Source: Spirosoma rigui | GTDB taxonomy: Bacteria > Bacteroidota > Bacteroidia > Cytophagales > Spirosomataceae | Assembly (NCBI RefSeq): GCF_002067135.1 | Contig: NZ_CP020105.1 | Coordinates: 1,116,001-1,180,000 of the forward strand | Reading direction: 5' to 3' | Length of the DNA: 64,000 nt | Shown: in pieces, positions 1 to 7,644 of the stretch | How positions within the stretch are numbered: the first letter of the stretch is position 1 | How the letters are laid out: every line of letters starts with the position of its first letter | The notes under the pieces: model-generated | What the model was told of the DNA's origin: nothing | Seen by the model: only the letters and a program-made list of their open reading frames with translations | Database searches by the model: none | Made by a program: the position numbers and the translations under genes

Positions 1-176
1 CGTCAGGTTTCAAGCGTATTCAAGGTTGTATGAGCAAACGCGAAAAGCCGCTGGAAGGACATTCCGGCGGCACGAATGGGTAACAGTAAGTTTTTGAAAT
101 TTGTTGCTAAAAGCACCGGTCCAGCCAGGCATTGAGCCAATATTTACCAATACGTTTTCAGGCTTGCCATTCAGCC
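1..176. other. Window start without a supported gene
   Basis: Short frames reach the left edge but none carries a recognisable motif. One (+ strand, ending near 91) could be the tail of a gene outside the window. Confidence 0.3.
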
Positions 177-620
177 CTAATCTTCCTCGCTGAGCATTCC
201 AAAATCAATGTTTTCGTTTTCCAGCATTTTACGGATTCGGGGGCTGTCTTCGAAAACGATCACTAGTACTTTTTTGTCTATCGCATCATCATCGACCCAC
301 TTCCAGTCTTCGGCCGTGGCGTCCAGAATATTCAGCACGTTCCCCACCTTGGCCGGGTCCCGTTCCTTACTGATGAGGTCGTTTGTGTTGGTGAAATACA
401 ACACAATTCGTTCGTCTTCGAGCCACTGTAGATCATTAAGCGAATCGTTCAATGCTTCCAGCGTAAAGCCGAAGTCCGGTATTTCCAGCAGGTCGGCCAT
501 CTCTTCATAAAACTGCCGGAGTGTTGTGGTTTTTCGGCCGTCGATATGAGCAATGAAATAGTCGTTATACCGCGCTTCGAGTTCACGTTCCGACTGAGAA
601 ATCAGGATGTTAGGCGTCAT
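177..620 (-). CDS. Barstar-like (barnase-inhibitor family) protein
   Basis: A 147-residue acidic protein. The stretch YFIAHIDGRKTTTLRQFYEE, then the FGFTLEALNDSLNDLQWLED region and a strand ending in YFTN, match the barstar fold: first strand with IDG, a helix, then the NLDALxDxLxDLxW-type segment. Barstars inhibit barnase-type ribonucleases by plugging the active site. No ribonuclease gene is adjacent, so the partner is unknown; many genome-encoded barstar-like proteins are orphans. I chose the internal ATG at 620. An in-frame ATG at 662 would add 14 residues (MIEAVFCAKFYTYP) that do not look like barstar. Family assignment is fairly secure, the function is inferred. Confidence 0.72.
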   Translation of the reverse strand: MTPNILISQSERELEARYNDYFIAHIDGRKTTTLRQFYEEMADLLEIPDFGFTLEALNDSLNDLQWLEDERIVLYFTNTNDLISKERDPAKVGNVLNILDATAEDWKWVDDDAIDKKVLVIVFEDSPRIRKMLENENIDFGMLSEED

Positions 621-778
621 GGGATAAGTGTAAAATTTGGCGCAAAATACAGCTTCAATCATGTTTCCACGTGAAACTGATAATCAGACAGTTGTAATCG
701 TATGTAACCAGTTAAACCCTGGTTACTTAAGTGATTTTGAAAAAATGAGCCCGTAAAAGTACAATTATAGGTCGAATA

Positions 779-804
779 AAAAACCCTCCTTAGCGGAGGG
801 TTTT
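779..804 (-). terminator. Intrinsic terminator after the isomerase-like gene
   Basis: An 8-bp stem (AACCCTCC / GGAGGGTT) with a short loop, followed on the reverse strand by a T run. It lies just past the stop codon of the reverse-strand muconolactone-isomerase-like gene and would end that transcript. Confidence 0.85.
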
Positions 805-811
805 ACTAGTT

Positions 812-1108
812 TTAGTTCAGCGAAAAAAGAGGTATTCGAGCCGCCACCATATTATGGAACATCAACTCGGTGATAACGGGAGTCATGTATTTTATGAGGG
901 GAAACTCTGAAACCGACTCCATCACTTCAGTCTCGGAGTCGGCTTTGAAAATGCACCAAAGTTTCTGCCGGTCAACGGAGAGCGAGTACGAGAGTAAGAA
1001 ACCTTTCTCCATCAATTCTTCCACCTTAAGTCGCTGGGCAGGAATCCGGTTTGCGAACCCCTCGTCCATCACGTCTGGAAGATCAAATTCAACCATGTAC
1101 TGGCTCAT
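812..1108 (-). CDS. Muconolactone delta-isomerase-like protein
   Basis: A 98-residue single-domain protein. The N-terminal strand MVEFDLP, the RxPAQRLKVEELMEKGFL helix-turn, the LWCIFKADSE strand and the terminal FPLIKYMTPVITEL segment follow the ferredoxin-like fold of muconolactone isomerase and the related dimeric alpha/beta-barrel (YCII-like) proteins. Muconolactone isomerases act in the catechol branch of the beta-ketoadipate pathway, but many homologues sit outside it and have unknown substrates. It is the last of three co-directional genes after a carboxylesterase and a ring-cleaving dioxygenase, with 41 nt to the esterase and a terminator behind it. That context suggests a role in aromatic or quinone turnover (inference). 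Confidence 0.7.
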   Translation of the reverse strand: MSQYMVEFDLPDVMDEGFANRIPAQRLKVEELMEKGFLLSYSLSVDRQKLWCIFKADSETEVMESVSEFPLIKYMTPVITELMFHNMVAARIPLFSLN

Positions 1109-1143
1109 ACGTTTTGTTGTTTAGTGAATGCCGGACAATGGCG

Positions 1144-1160
1144 GGTTGGTCAGACCAACC
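1144..1160. repeat. Short palindrome over the esterase stop codon
   Basis: GGTTGGTC and GACCAACC separated by one base form a near-perfect 17-nt palindrome that contains the esterase stop codon. It could be a weak processing or pausing hairpin between the esterase and isomerase-like genes; no T run follows, so it is not an obvious terminator. Confidence 0.45.
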
Positions 1161-1788
1161 GTTCATCTGCTATCAGCAAATTAACGATGTTTAACTCATC
1201 TTCGTTGATAGAGTGAGGAAAATTCGGATATAACTTTGTGGTGACAGCCGCTCCCATCCGATCAAAAACGTGTTCAGATTCTAGAACGCGTTCTTTGGGT
1301 ACGTGCGAATCCACATCGCTGCATCCCAAAAAAACGGGCGTCTTTTCGAACGATCCTTCATACTGCCGATCGGTGCCGGCCGGACCGATAAGCCCACCGC
1401 TCAGCCCGAAAATACCACCATACTGCATCGCATTTCGGGCAACGAATTCGAGTGTCAGGCACGCTCCCTGTGAGAAGCCCAGCCAGTAAATTTGGGCGGG
1501 CTTAAAATTATAATCCGACTGTAGCCGACCCCGCAAACTAGCCAGCACGTCCAGTGCCGACGACAGGTAAGGTTCGTTCTCGTTCAGAGGTCGCAGGAAC
1601 GAGGTAGGATACCAGGTATTGCCGGTTGCCTGCGGGGCAATGAACGCAAATTTATCGCTCTTGATGTGGTTGGAAAGCGAAAGAATATCGGCGGCTGAAC
1701 CGCCCCGGCCATGGACCATGACCATAACGCTGGTTGCCTCATTTAACGGTTGACCAGCGGTAAGGAAATTATTCGGATTGTGGATCAT
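1150..1788 (-). CDS. Phospholipase/carboxylesterase family alpha/beta hydrolase (MhqD-like)
   Basis: A 212-residue cytosolic alpha/beta hydrolase. Visible motifs are the oxyanion loop HGRGG (about 26-30), the nucleophile elbow GFSQG with Ser106, an acid in GCSDVDSHVP (Asp158 or Asp160) and the catalytic His192 in FPHSINEDE. The length and the GFSQG elbow fit the small phospholipase/carboxylesterase family, which includes Bacillus MhqD. It sits directly downstream of a ring-cleaving dioxygenase of the MhqE/MhqO type, the same pairing as mhqE-mhqD, a quinone-responsive operon. Its natural substrate is not known; hydrolysis of a ring-fission ester or lactone product is an inference. No signal peptide. 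Confidence 0.82.
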   Translation of the reverse strand: MIHNPNNFLTAGQPLNEATSVMVMVHGRGGSAADILSLSNHIKSDKFAFIAPQATGNTWYPTSFLRPLNENEPYLSSALDVLASLRGRLQSDYNFKPAQIYWLGFSQGACLTLEFVARNAMQYGGIFGLSGGLIGPAGTDRQYEGSFEKTPVFLGCSDVDSHVPKERVLESEHVFDRMGAAVTTKLYPNFPHSINEDELNIVNLLIADERLV

Positions 1789-1819
1789 TCCAGTAACGAT
1801 TGAATCCGGAGCAAGAAAA

Positions 1820-1904
1820 ACGGTTTACTAAATCTTTTTCAGGAGTTCATTCATGAACGCTGTGAAACCGATTCAGTAAACCGTCTCCGGAATGAAAAAG
1901 ATTT
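1820..1904. repeat. Interleaved inverted repeats between dioxygenase and esterase genes
   Basis: Two inverted-repeat pairs are interleaved. ACGGTTTACT (1820-1829) pairs with AGTAAACCGT (1875-1884), and AAATCTTTTTC (1830-1840) pairs with GAAAAAGATTT (1894-1904), the latter reaching the dioxygenase stop codon. A separate hairpin, GTTCAT/ATGAAC, lies at 1845-1858. Because the order is A-B-A'-B', both long stems can form together only as a pseudoknot; otherwise they are alternatives. This is 115 bp of non-coding DNA inside an apparent operon. Confidence 0.6.
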
Positions 1905-2841
1905 AGTTGAGAACGATCTCGGGTAACTCAGCTTCGACTTTGGCCCGGCGTGACTCATACTGCGGGGGCAGCTTCAGAGCCATGCCCAATTCAGCCAGGG
2001 GCTCGTCGACCGCAAAACCCGGTGGGTTCGTTGCAATCTCGAACAGGATACCGCCGGGCTCCCGGAAATAAATGCTGTGGAAATACTGCCGGTCCAGCAC
2101 GTTCGTCGGGTGGTAGCCAGCTTCGGTCAGCAGCGCCTGAATCGTCAGCTGGGTAGCATCTGAATCGGTCGAAAACGCGACGTGGTGAACCGATCCGGCA
2201 CCCTGCAGCGAGCGAACATCAGTAGGCGAGTGTAACACGTCAACGTAGTTGCCAGGGCCACCAACGCCAGCTTTGAACCGGAACCGTCCCTCTTCTTCAC
2301 TTACCAGCGTATGCTGCATGGTTTCCGTGAGCAATTTGACGGTTTTGTCAGGATTGGATTCGTTTAACGTAACGGTATGGAATCCGCGAACGGCAAACTC
2401 CAGCGGAATACGTCCGTTGTTCCAGCCCGGCCGCTGATCTTCGTCGTTAAATACCAGCTCGACACCGGCTCCGTCGAAATCTTCAAACCGGAGGTACGTT
2501 TCCGAAAAACGTTTGTACGGTCCCGCATACGGAATGCTTTGCTCATGTAGCCGATCAATCCAGAAACTCATGGCGGCTGTTGGCACCGAAAACGCCGTGT
2601 AGGTCAATTGGCCAACACCTTTACGCCCACGGGGTAGGTTTCCGTATGGGAAGAACGTCAGGATAGTACCCGGAGACCCTGTTTCGTTGCCGTAGTACAG
2701 GTGATAAACGTCCGGCGCGTCGAAGTTGACCGTCTTTTTAACAAGCCGCAGCCCCAGCAAGCCGGTGTAGTAATCAACGTTGCGTTGGGTATCTCCTGCC
2801 AGAGTTGTAACGTGGTGAAGTCCGTTTATGAGCGTTTCCAT
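1903..2841 (-). CDS. Ring-cleaving dioxygenase, VOC superfamily (MhqE/MhqO type)
   Basis: A 312-residue two-module vicinal-oxygen-chelate protein. Each half begins with the family's His motif: GLHHVTTLAG near residues 7-16 and FHTVTLNE in the middle, with SVHHVAFST and GGILFEIATNPPGF supplying the later metal-ligand His and Glu. The length and the ATNPPGF signature match ring-cleaving dioxygenases such as Bacillus MhqA/E/O, which are thought to open hydroquinone-type rings using Fe(II). I chose the ATG at 2841; an ATG two codons earlier is possible. It is the first gene of the esterase/isomerase-like cluster. The substrate is inferred from homology and context. Confidence 0.85.
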   Translation of the reverse strand: METLINGLHHVTTLAGDTQRNVDYYTGLLGLRLVKKTVNFDAPDVYHLYYGNETGSPGTILTFFPYGNLPRGRKGVGQLTYTAFSVPTAAMSFWIDRLHEQSIPYAGPYKRFSETYLRFEDFDGAGVELVFNDEDQRPGWNNGRIPLEFAVRGFHTVTLNESNPDKTVKLLTETMQHTLVSEEEGRFRFKAGVGGPGNYVDVLHSPTDVRSLQGAGSVHHVAFSTDSDATQLTIQALLTEAGYHPTNVLDRQYFHSIYFREPGGILFEIATNPPGFAVDEPLAELGMALKLPPQYESRRAKVEAELPEIVLN

Positions 2842-2895
2842 ATGCACTTAAATGGTTATCAGGTGAAAATGTTTAATTCGTGTAGTTGTATTTAG

Positions 2896-2905
2896 TGTAT
2901 ATACA
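2896..2905. promoter_or_regulatory. Palindrome upstream of the dioxygenase gene (possible operator)
   Basis: TGTATATACA is a perfect 10-bp palindrome about 55 nt upstream of the dioxygenase start, within a longer imperfect AT-rich palindrome. MarR-family repressors often bind such sites and control the mhq genes in Bacillus, but no MarR gene is nearby, so this is only a candidate operator. Confidence 0.35.
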
Positions 2906-2929
2906 TTTAATTTGAAATGGAAGTTCAAT

Positions 2930-2962
2930 AAAAGAGCCCGACTTTACTAAGTCGGGCTCTTT
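2930..2962 (-). terminator. Intrinsic terminator after pdhA
   Basis: AAAAGAGCCCGACTT pairs with AAGTCGGGCTCTTTT around a short loop. On the reverse strand it ends in a T run, 50 nt past the pdhA stop codon. The arms are A/T-flanked on both sides, so it could also work on the other strand. Confidence 0.9.
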
Positions 2963-3013
2963 TACTCAGATTATATCCTGCTTCGTCTTATAACGAACGG
3001 AGCAGGGTACCGG

Positions 3014-4072
3014 TTATTCCATCAGGAATGGGTAATCGGCCTGCATGTACACATCTTTGAAGGCTTCTTCAGCAGGTGGGAAGGGCGATTCTTCGGCAAA
3101 CTTCACCGACTCATCAACAATCCCTTTAATCTTCTGATCAATAGCATTTAGATCATCTTCTGTAGCAATACCCTGCTCCAGAATCCGCGCTTTGATCATT
3201 TCGATCGGATCACGCTGTTTGTACTGCTCCACCTCGTCTTTAGACCGGTATTTCTGGGGGTCAGACATGGAGTGACCGCGGTAGCGATACGTCCGGAATT
3301 CCAGGAAAGTAGGACCATCACCGGCACGGGCCCGCTCGGCAGCGCGGCCAACGGCTTCGTGAACGGCTTCAACGTCCATCGCGTCAACGGGCTCGGCGGG
3401 CATATCGTAGGATTCGCCGATGGTGTACAGTTCCGTTACGTTCGATGTACGGGCGACCGACGTACCCATAGCATAGCCGTTGTTTTCAACCACGAAAATG
3501 ACGGGCAGTTTCCACAGCATCGCCATGTTGAAGGCTTCATGCAGGGCACCCTGACGAACGGCGCCGTCGCCCATGAAACAGATGCAGAGGTTATTAGTCT
3601 TGTTGTATTTTTCGGCGAAAGCAATGCCCGCGCCCATCGGCACCTGAGCGCCTACAATACCGTGTCCGCCCACAAAGTTGACAGACTTATCAAAGATGTG
3701 CATGGAGCCGCCTTTGCCTTTTGACGAACCCGTCTGTTTGGCAAATAACTCAGCCATCACCGCTTTCGGGTCGGAGCCGAGCGCCAGTGGGATACCGTGG
3801 TCACGGTAAGCCGTTATCCATTTATCGTCTTTGGTAAGTGCCGTATAGGACCCCGACGAACCCGCTTCCTGCCCGATATACAGGTGACAGAAGCCACGAA
3901 TTTTTTGCTGCCCATAAAGCTGACCGGCTTTCTCTTCGAATTTCCGCTGCAACTGCATCGACTCGTACCAGTACATATAGCGCTCCTTTGGGTGTTGCGC
4001 TTTGGCAGCAACGGCCGACTTCGGCGACGGAGCATTACCGTTCTGTTTAGCTTTCTCTTTGACGCTCGCCAT
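3014..4072 (-). CDS. pdhA: Pyruvate dehydrogenase E1 component, alpha subunit
   Basis: A 352-residue protein giving the thiamine-diphosphate-binding half of the heterotetrameric E1, which decarboxylates pyruvate and passes the acetyl group to lipoyl-E2. The ThDP motif runs from GDG (168-170) to NN (197-198), with the conserved AVRQGALHEAFNMA between. The substrate-side HxGxxGxQVPxGxG segment is at about 137-148 and the loop YRYRGHSMSDPQKYR at about 264-278. Residues 1-28 are a basic, Ala/Lys-rich tail. The E1 beta gene is not beside it, so the complex must be split across the genome. It is transcribed divergently from recF and has its own terminator. Confidence 0.95.
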   Translation of the reverse strand: MASVKEKAKQNGNAPSPKSAVAAKAQHPKERYMYWYESMQLQRKFEEKAGQLYGQQKIRGFCHLYIGQEAGSSGSYTALTKDDKWITAYRDHGIPLALGSDPKAVMAELFAKQTGSSKGKGGSMHIFDKSVNFVGGHGIVGAQVPMGAGIAFAEKYNKTNNLCICFMGDGAVRQGALHEAFNMAMLWKLPVIFVVENNGYAMGTSVARTSNVTELYTIGESYDMPAEPVDAMDVEAVHEAVGRAAERARAGDGPTFLEFRTYRYRGHSMSDPQKYRSKDEVEQYKQRDPIEMIKARILEQGIATEDDLNAIDQKIKGIVDESVKFAEESPFPPAEEAFKDVYMQADYPFLME

Positions 4073-4149
4073 GTGATGTATTCAATAAAGTCTGTAGGAC
4101 GGTCTTGCAGTCGGGGTGCCGAACAACTGTCAACCTAACAAACCGACCG

Positions 4150-4157
4150 TATCTTTG
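4150..4157 (+). promoter_or_regulatory. Candidate -7 box upstream of recF
   Basis: TATCTTTG fits the Bacteroidota -7 consensus TAnnTTTG. It lies 109 nt upstream of the recF start in the recF/pdhA divergent region. I do not see a strong -33 TTG at the expected distance, so it is a candidate only. Confidence 0.45.
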
Positions 4158-4265
4158 TTGGCAACTAAGTCGGTTTGCGGTAAATGGCTAACAACAGTCG
4201 GCCAAATGCCGTGACCTGTGATATCTGCCGCGAAATTACGCAATCCCGCGTTATGCGCCACATCT

Positions 4266-5390
4266 ATGCACCTGGAAAAGCTGAGCCTGACCAATTTTAA
4301 GAATTACGAAGACGGACGGTATGCCTTCGGGCGGCAGGTGAACGTAATTGTGGGGCCCAACGGCAGCGGAAAAACCAATCTGCTGGATGCCGTTTATTTC
4401 CTGTCACTCAGCAAAAGCGCCTTCCAGAGTCAGGATACCTTTAGTATTCTGCACGACACCGACTATTTCATCATCGACGGTATATTTGAGGAATATGACG
4501 ATCGAAACGTTCAAATAACCATCAGCCTGCAGCGCGGCCAGCGCAAGGTGCTCATGGCCGACAAAAAGCCCTACGAACGAATCAGCGAACATATTGGCCG
4601 CTTTCCGGTCGTCCTCATTGCTCCCAACGATACGGATCTTGTCCGCGAACACAGCGAGGAGCGCCGGCATTTTTTCGACGGCGTCCTGTCGCAACTTGAT
4701 CCTGACTACCTGCGCACCTACCTGACCTATCAGCAGGTGTTGAAACAACGGAACAGCCTGCTCAAACTCTTCGCTGACCGCAACCAGGTGGATAACGACA
4801 TGCTTGATACGTATGATGAACCGTTGCTGGAACTGGGTCAAAAAATTCACGACCGCCGTCAGCAGTTTGTCAACGAATTCCTCCCCCACTTCCGCGCCCA
4901 CTATGCTTACCTGAGTGGCGATCGCGAAGAGGTAACGATTGTGTATGAATCAGAAGTGAGCAATCCCGATTTCGCCGACGACTTTCGGCATTTCCGCCGG
5001 CGGGATACGGTATTGCAACGGACCACGATGGGCATCCACAAAGATGACTACAGCTTCCTTATTACGGGTGGACGCGCCGGTGAGCAGCCAGCCAGTGAAC
5101 CCGTTCCGCTGAAAAAGTTTGGGTCGCAGGGACAGCAGAAGACCTTCGTTATTGCATTGAAACTGGCCCAGTTCGATCAGCTCGAAGCCCGAAAAGGCGT
5201 CAAACCCATTCTTCTTCTCGACGATATATTCGACAAACTCGATGACCGCCGGATTGGTAAGCTGATTCAACGAATGGATGAAGGCGCTTTCGGTCAACTG
5301 TTCATTACCGATGCCCGTCCGGAACGTACCCGTGAACTCCTCAGGCACGTTCAGGCCGATGTGCGTTTTTTTGAAATCGGGCTGCATTAG
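4266..5390 (+). CDS. recF: DNA replication and repair protein RecF
   Basis: A 374-residue SMC-like ATPase that loads RecA at single-strand gaps with RecO and RecR. The protein begins MHLEKLSLTNFKNYE, the standard RecF opening. The Walker A motif GPNGSGKT is at 30-37. The C-terminal part has the ABC signature-like KKFGSQGQQKT and Walker B/D-loop PILLLDDIFDKLD. An upstream in-frame start at 4218 would add 16 residues not seen in the family, so I chose 4266. Unlike many bacteria, it is not beside dnaA or dnaN; such scattered recF positions are common in Bacteroidota. The next gene begins 28 nt downstream. Confidence 0.95.
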   Translation: MHLEKLSLTNFKNYEDGRYAFGRQVNVIVGPNGSGKTNLLDAVYFLSLSKSAFQSQDTFSILHDTDYFIIDGIFEEYDDRNVQITISLQRGQRKVLMADKKPYERISEHIGRFPVVLIAPNDTDLVREHSEERRHFFDGVLSQLDPDYLRTYLTYQQVLKQRNSLLKLFADRNQVDNDMLDTYDEPLLELGQKIHDRRQQFVNEFLPHFRAHYAYLSGDREEVTIVYESEVSNPDFADDFRHFRRRDTVLQRTTMGIHKDDYSFLITGGRAGEQPASEPVPLKKFGSQGQQKTFVIALKLAQFDQLEARKGVKPILLLDDIFDKLDDRRIGKLIQRMDEGAFGQLFITDARPERTRELLRHVQADVRFFEIGLH

Positions 5391-5418
5391 ATTCTACGGG
5401 GTACTGGCTTCCTTCCCC

Positions 5419-6810
5419 ATGAAGAACACATTCCTTCTTGTTGCCATGCTGGCTCTGGGCGAACAAGTAGCGGCCCAACAGCCTTTCCGCAGCGGACCGC
5501 TGAAGGTATCGGAGAACAAACGCTACCTCGTTCATGCCGATGGATCTCCCTTTTTTTACCTGGGCGATACCGCCTGGGAGCTGTTTCACCGGTTGAACCG
5601 CGCTGAGGCTGATCGCTACCTGAAACGACGGGCGGAGCAGGGCTTTACAGTTATCCAGGCCGTAGCGCTGGCCGAACTGGACGGGCTGAATACGCCCAAC
5701 GCCAATGGAGATAAACCCCTGTTGAACAACGACCCAACGACCCCCAACGAAGCCTATTTCAAGCACGTTGACTACGTCATCGACAAAGCTGCCGAATACG
5801 GACTGGTCATTGGCCTGCTGCCTACCTGGGGCGACAAACTGTTCAAGAGCAGCTGGGGACAAGGGCCGCAGATCTTCAATGCGCAAAACGCCAATGCTTA
5901 TGGCCGCTGGATTGGTGATCGCTACAAAAATCGGCCAAATATTATCTGGATCATGGGGGGCGATCGAAATCCCCGCGAGGGTACCGAAGACGTAGCTATC
6001 TGGCGCGCCATGGCCGAGGGCGTTCAGGCGGGTGCCGGCGGACCCGATAAAGCGCTAATGAGCTTTCACCCGCAACCTAACGCAACAGCCGACGGGGGTT
6101 CGTCGAAGTGGTTTCACCGGGACAACTGGTTAGATTTTAACATGCACCAGAACGGACACTGCCGGGATACACCGGTCTACGCTAAAATAACTGTTAGCTA
6201 CAACCGGATACCTACGAAGCCAACGATGGATGCCGAACCGATTTACGAGGACCACCCGGTTTGTTTCAACGCCAATGATCTTGGTCTTTCCAACGCGCTG
6301 GACGTCAGGAAAGCTGCTTACCTGGACTTGTTTGCCGGCGCGCATGGTCATACCTACGGTTGCCACGACATCTGGCAGATGTACAGTCCGGGGCGCGAAT
6401 CAGTGAATGGAGCCCACCTGAACTGGGCCGACGCAATGGAACTCACGGCTGCCAATCAGATGAAGTTTGTCCGTCGGCTCATGGAGTCACGGCCCATGCT
6501 CGAACGGATACCGGACCAGTCACTGGTGGTAGAGAGCGATTACCCGGCTGCCGAGCGGATTCAGGCAACGCGGGGCAACAGCTACGCACTGGTCTACACA
6601 GCCGCCGGAAAACCCTTTACGGTTAATATGGGAAAGATTTCGGGCAAGGACGTATCGACCAGCTGGTTCAACCCCCGAACGGGTGATGTAAAGGGCAATG
6701 GCAAAATTGCCAACACGGGTCGGCACCGCTTCGTCCCACCCACTACAGACTATGGGCAGGATTGGATACTAATCTTAGATGACAGCACGAAACGGTACTC
6801 GTTTCCCTGA
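5419..6810 (+). CDS. Exported glycoside hydrolase, GH140/DUF4038 (apiosidase-like)
   Basis: A 463-residue protein with a signal peptide (MKNTFLLVAMLALGEQVAAQ). The body starts LKVSENKRYLVHADGSPFFYLGDTAWELFHRL, typical of DUF4038, a TIM-barrel family whose characterised members include GH140 apiosidases that release apiose from rhamnogalacturonan II. The barrel continues through GLLPTWGDKLF, IIWIMGGDRNPR, FNMHQNGHC and GHTYGCHDIWQMY. The last 90 residues match the small C-terminal beta domain often called collagen-binding-like. The longest reading frame opens at 5278 inside recF; the ATG at 5419 is right because the signal peptide begins there. The exact substrate is an inference. Confidence 0.85.
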   Translation: MKNTFLLVAMLALGEQVAAQQPFRSGPLKVSENKRYLVHADGSPFFYLGDTAWELFHRLNRAEADRYLKRRAEQGFTVIQAVALAELDGLNTPNANGDKPLLNNDPTTPNEAYFKHVDYVIDKAAEYGLVIGLLPTWGDKLFKSSWGQGPQIFNAQNANAYGRWIGDRYKNRPNIIWIMGGDRNPREGTEDVAIWRAMAEGVQAGAGGPDKALMSFHPQPNATADGGSSKWFHRDNWLDFNMHQNGHCRDTPVYAKITVSYNRIPTKPTMDAEPIYEDHPVCFNANDLGLSNALDVRKAAYLDLFAGAHGHTYGCHDIWQMYSPGRESVNGAHLNWADAMELTAANQMKFVRRLMESRPMLERIPDQSLVVESDYPAAERIQATRGNSYALVYTAAGKPFTVNMGKISGKDVSTSWFNPRTGDVKGNGKIANTGRHRFVPPTTDYGQDWILILDDSTKRYSFP

Positions 6811-6837
6811 CAATCCGCTGATAAAGATCAGCTTTCC

Positions 6838-6870
6838 AGCCCGGCAACTATTGGTTCGTCGGGCTTTTTT
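6838..6870 (+). terminator. Intrinsic terminator after the GH140-like gene
   Basis: AGCCCGGC and GTCGGGCT form an 8-bp stem with one G-T pair around a 15-nt loop, followed by a T run, 27 nt past the stop codon. Confidence 0.8.
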
Positions 6871-6912
6871 GTCGGTTCACTCTAGCTATAGAGCCGTTCA
6901 TCATTTTAGCTA

Positions 6913-6952
6913 TTGACAAATGGAGGAAACTGCGAACCTTTGCAAAGTTTCC
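6913..6952 (+). promoter_or_regulatory. Promoter and candidate TetR operator of the efflux operon
   Basis: A -33-like TTGAC (6913-6917) lies 19 nt from AACCTTTG (6935-6942), close to the Bacteroidota TTG / TAnnTTTG promoter with one deviation (AA for TA). An inverted repeat, GGAAACT (6925-6931) and AGTTTCC (6946-6952), straddles the -7 box. That is where a TetR repressor would block transcription of its own operon. The assignment to the adjacent TetR protein is inferred. Confidence 0.5.
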
Positions 6953-6984
6953 GGAGTTTACCCTTCTAAAGTACAAATCAGCGA

Positions 6985-7644
6985 ATGAAGGAACGGATTC
7001 AAACGGCGGCCGAACAATTGTTCTGGAAATACGGTGTTCGATCGGTAACGATGGAGGACATTGCTCGCCAGTTGGGCATCTCCAAGAAAACGATCTATCA
7101 GAATTTTACGGATAAGGAGGATATACTGTATCAGATCATTCAGGGGAAAATCGAGAACGACGTGTCGAAAATGGACTGTATGGCCGTGGAGACAGACAAT
7201 CCTATCGAAGAGATCATGATGGTCATGGAGTTGATGCGCAAAAATCAGCATGACGTGAGCCCGGTGCTGGTGATGGATATCAAGCGGCACTACCCGCAGG
7301 CTTATGCCTTGTTCCGCCAGATGATGGATCAGCATCTGATGAAATCTATTCTTGATAATATTCAAAAAGGAATGGATAGAGGACTGTACAGAAAAGACAT
7401 TCAACCAACCATTTTAGCCCGTCTGCGCATTGAGCAGATCGAACTCGCATTCAACAACGACTTCTTCCCAACGGATCAATATTCCATGCTGGACATCCAG
7501 CGCGAATTAATCCACCACTTCGTGCGCGGAATGCTCACGGAACAAGGCTTCACCATTTACAACCTGTATGTTAATCAACACAATTATGAGAATACCTCTT
7601 ACCAGACGAACGCTGCTAGTTTGGCTTCTTACCCTACTGAGTAG
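6985..7644 (+). CDS. TetR/AcrR family transcriptional regulator
   Basis: A 219-residue regulator. The N-terminal helix-turn-helix is clear: IQTAAEQLFWKYGVRSVTMEDIARQLGISKKTIYQNFTDKEDIL covers about residues 5-47, with recognition helix SKKTIYQNF. The rest is a helical ligand-binding and dimerisation domain with no obvious specificity signature. It is the first gene of a TolC-adaptor-RND operon and overlaps the TolC gene by about 60 nt. It is therefore likely the local regulator of the pump, probably a repressor released by pump substrates (inference). A candidate operator lies 33 nt upstream of its start. Confidence 0.93.
   Translation: MKERIQTAAEQLFWKYGVRSVTMEDIARQLGISKKTIYQNFTDKEDILYQIIQGKIENDVSKMDCMAVETDNPIEEIMMVMELMRKNQHDVSPVLVMDIKRHYPQAYALFRQMMDQHLMKSILDNIQKGMDRGLYRKDIQPTILARLRIEQIELAFNNDFFPTDQYSMLDIQRELIHHFVRGMLTEQGFTIYNLYVNQHNYENTSYQTNAASLASYPTE

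Noticed and set aside
660-677. parS-like palindrome TGTTTCCACGTGAAACT upstream of the barstar-like gene
   Set aside because: The left half carries one extra base relative to TGTTTCACGTGAAACA, so the two halves do not line up at the ParB spacing; there is also no parAB nearby. Worth noting only as a degenerate match.
5278-5418. Upstream extension of the GH140-like protein inside recF
   Set aside because: The signal peptide begins at 5419, and the preceding 47 residues are the out-of-frame shadow of recF.
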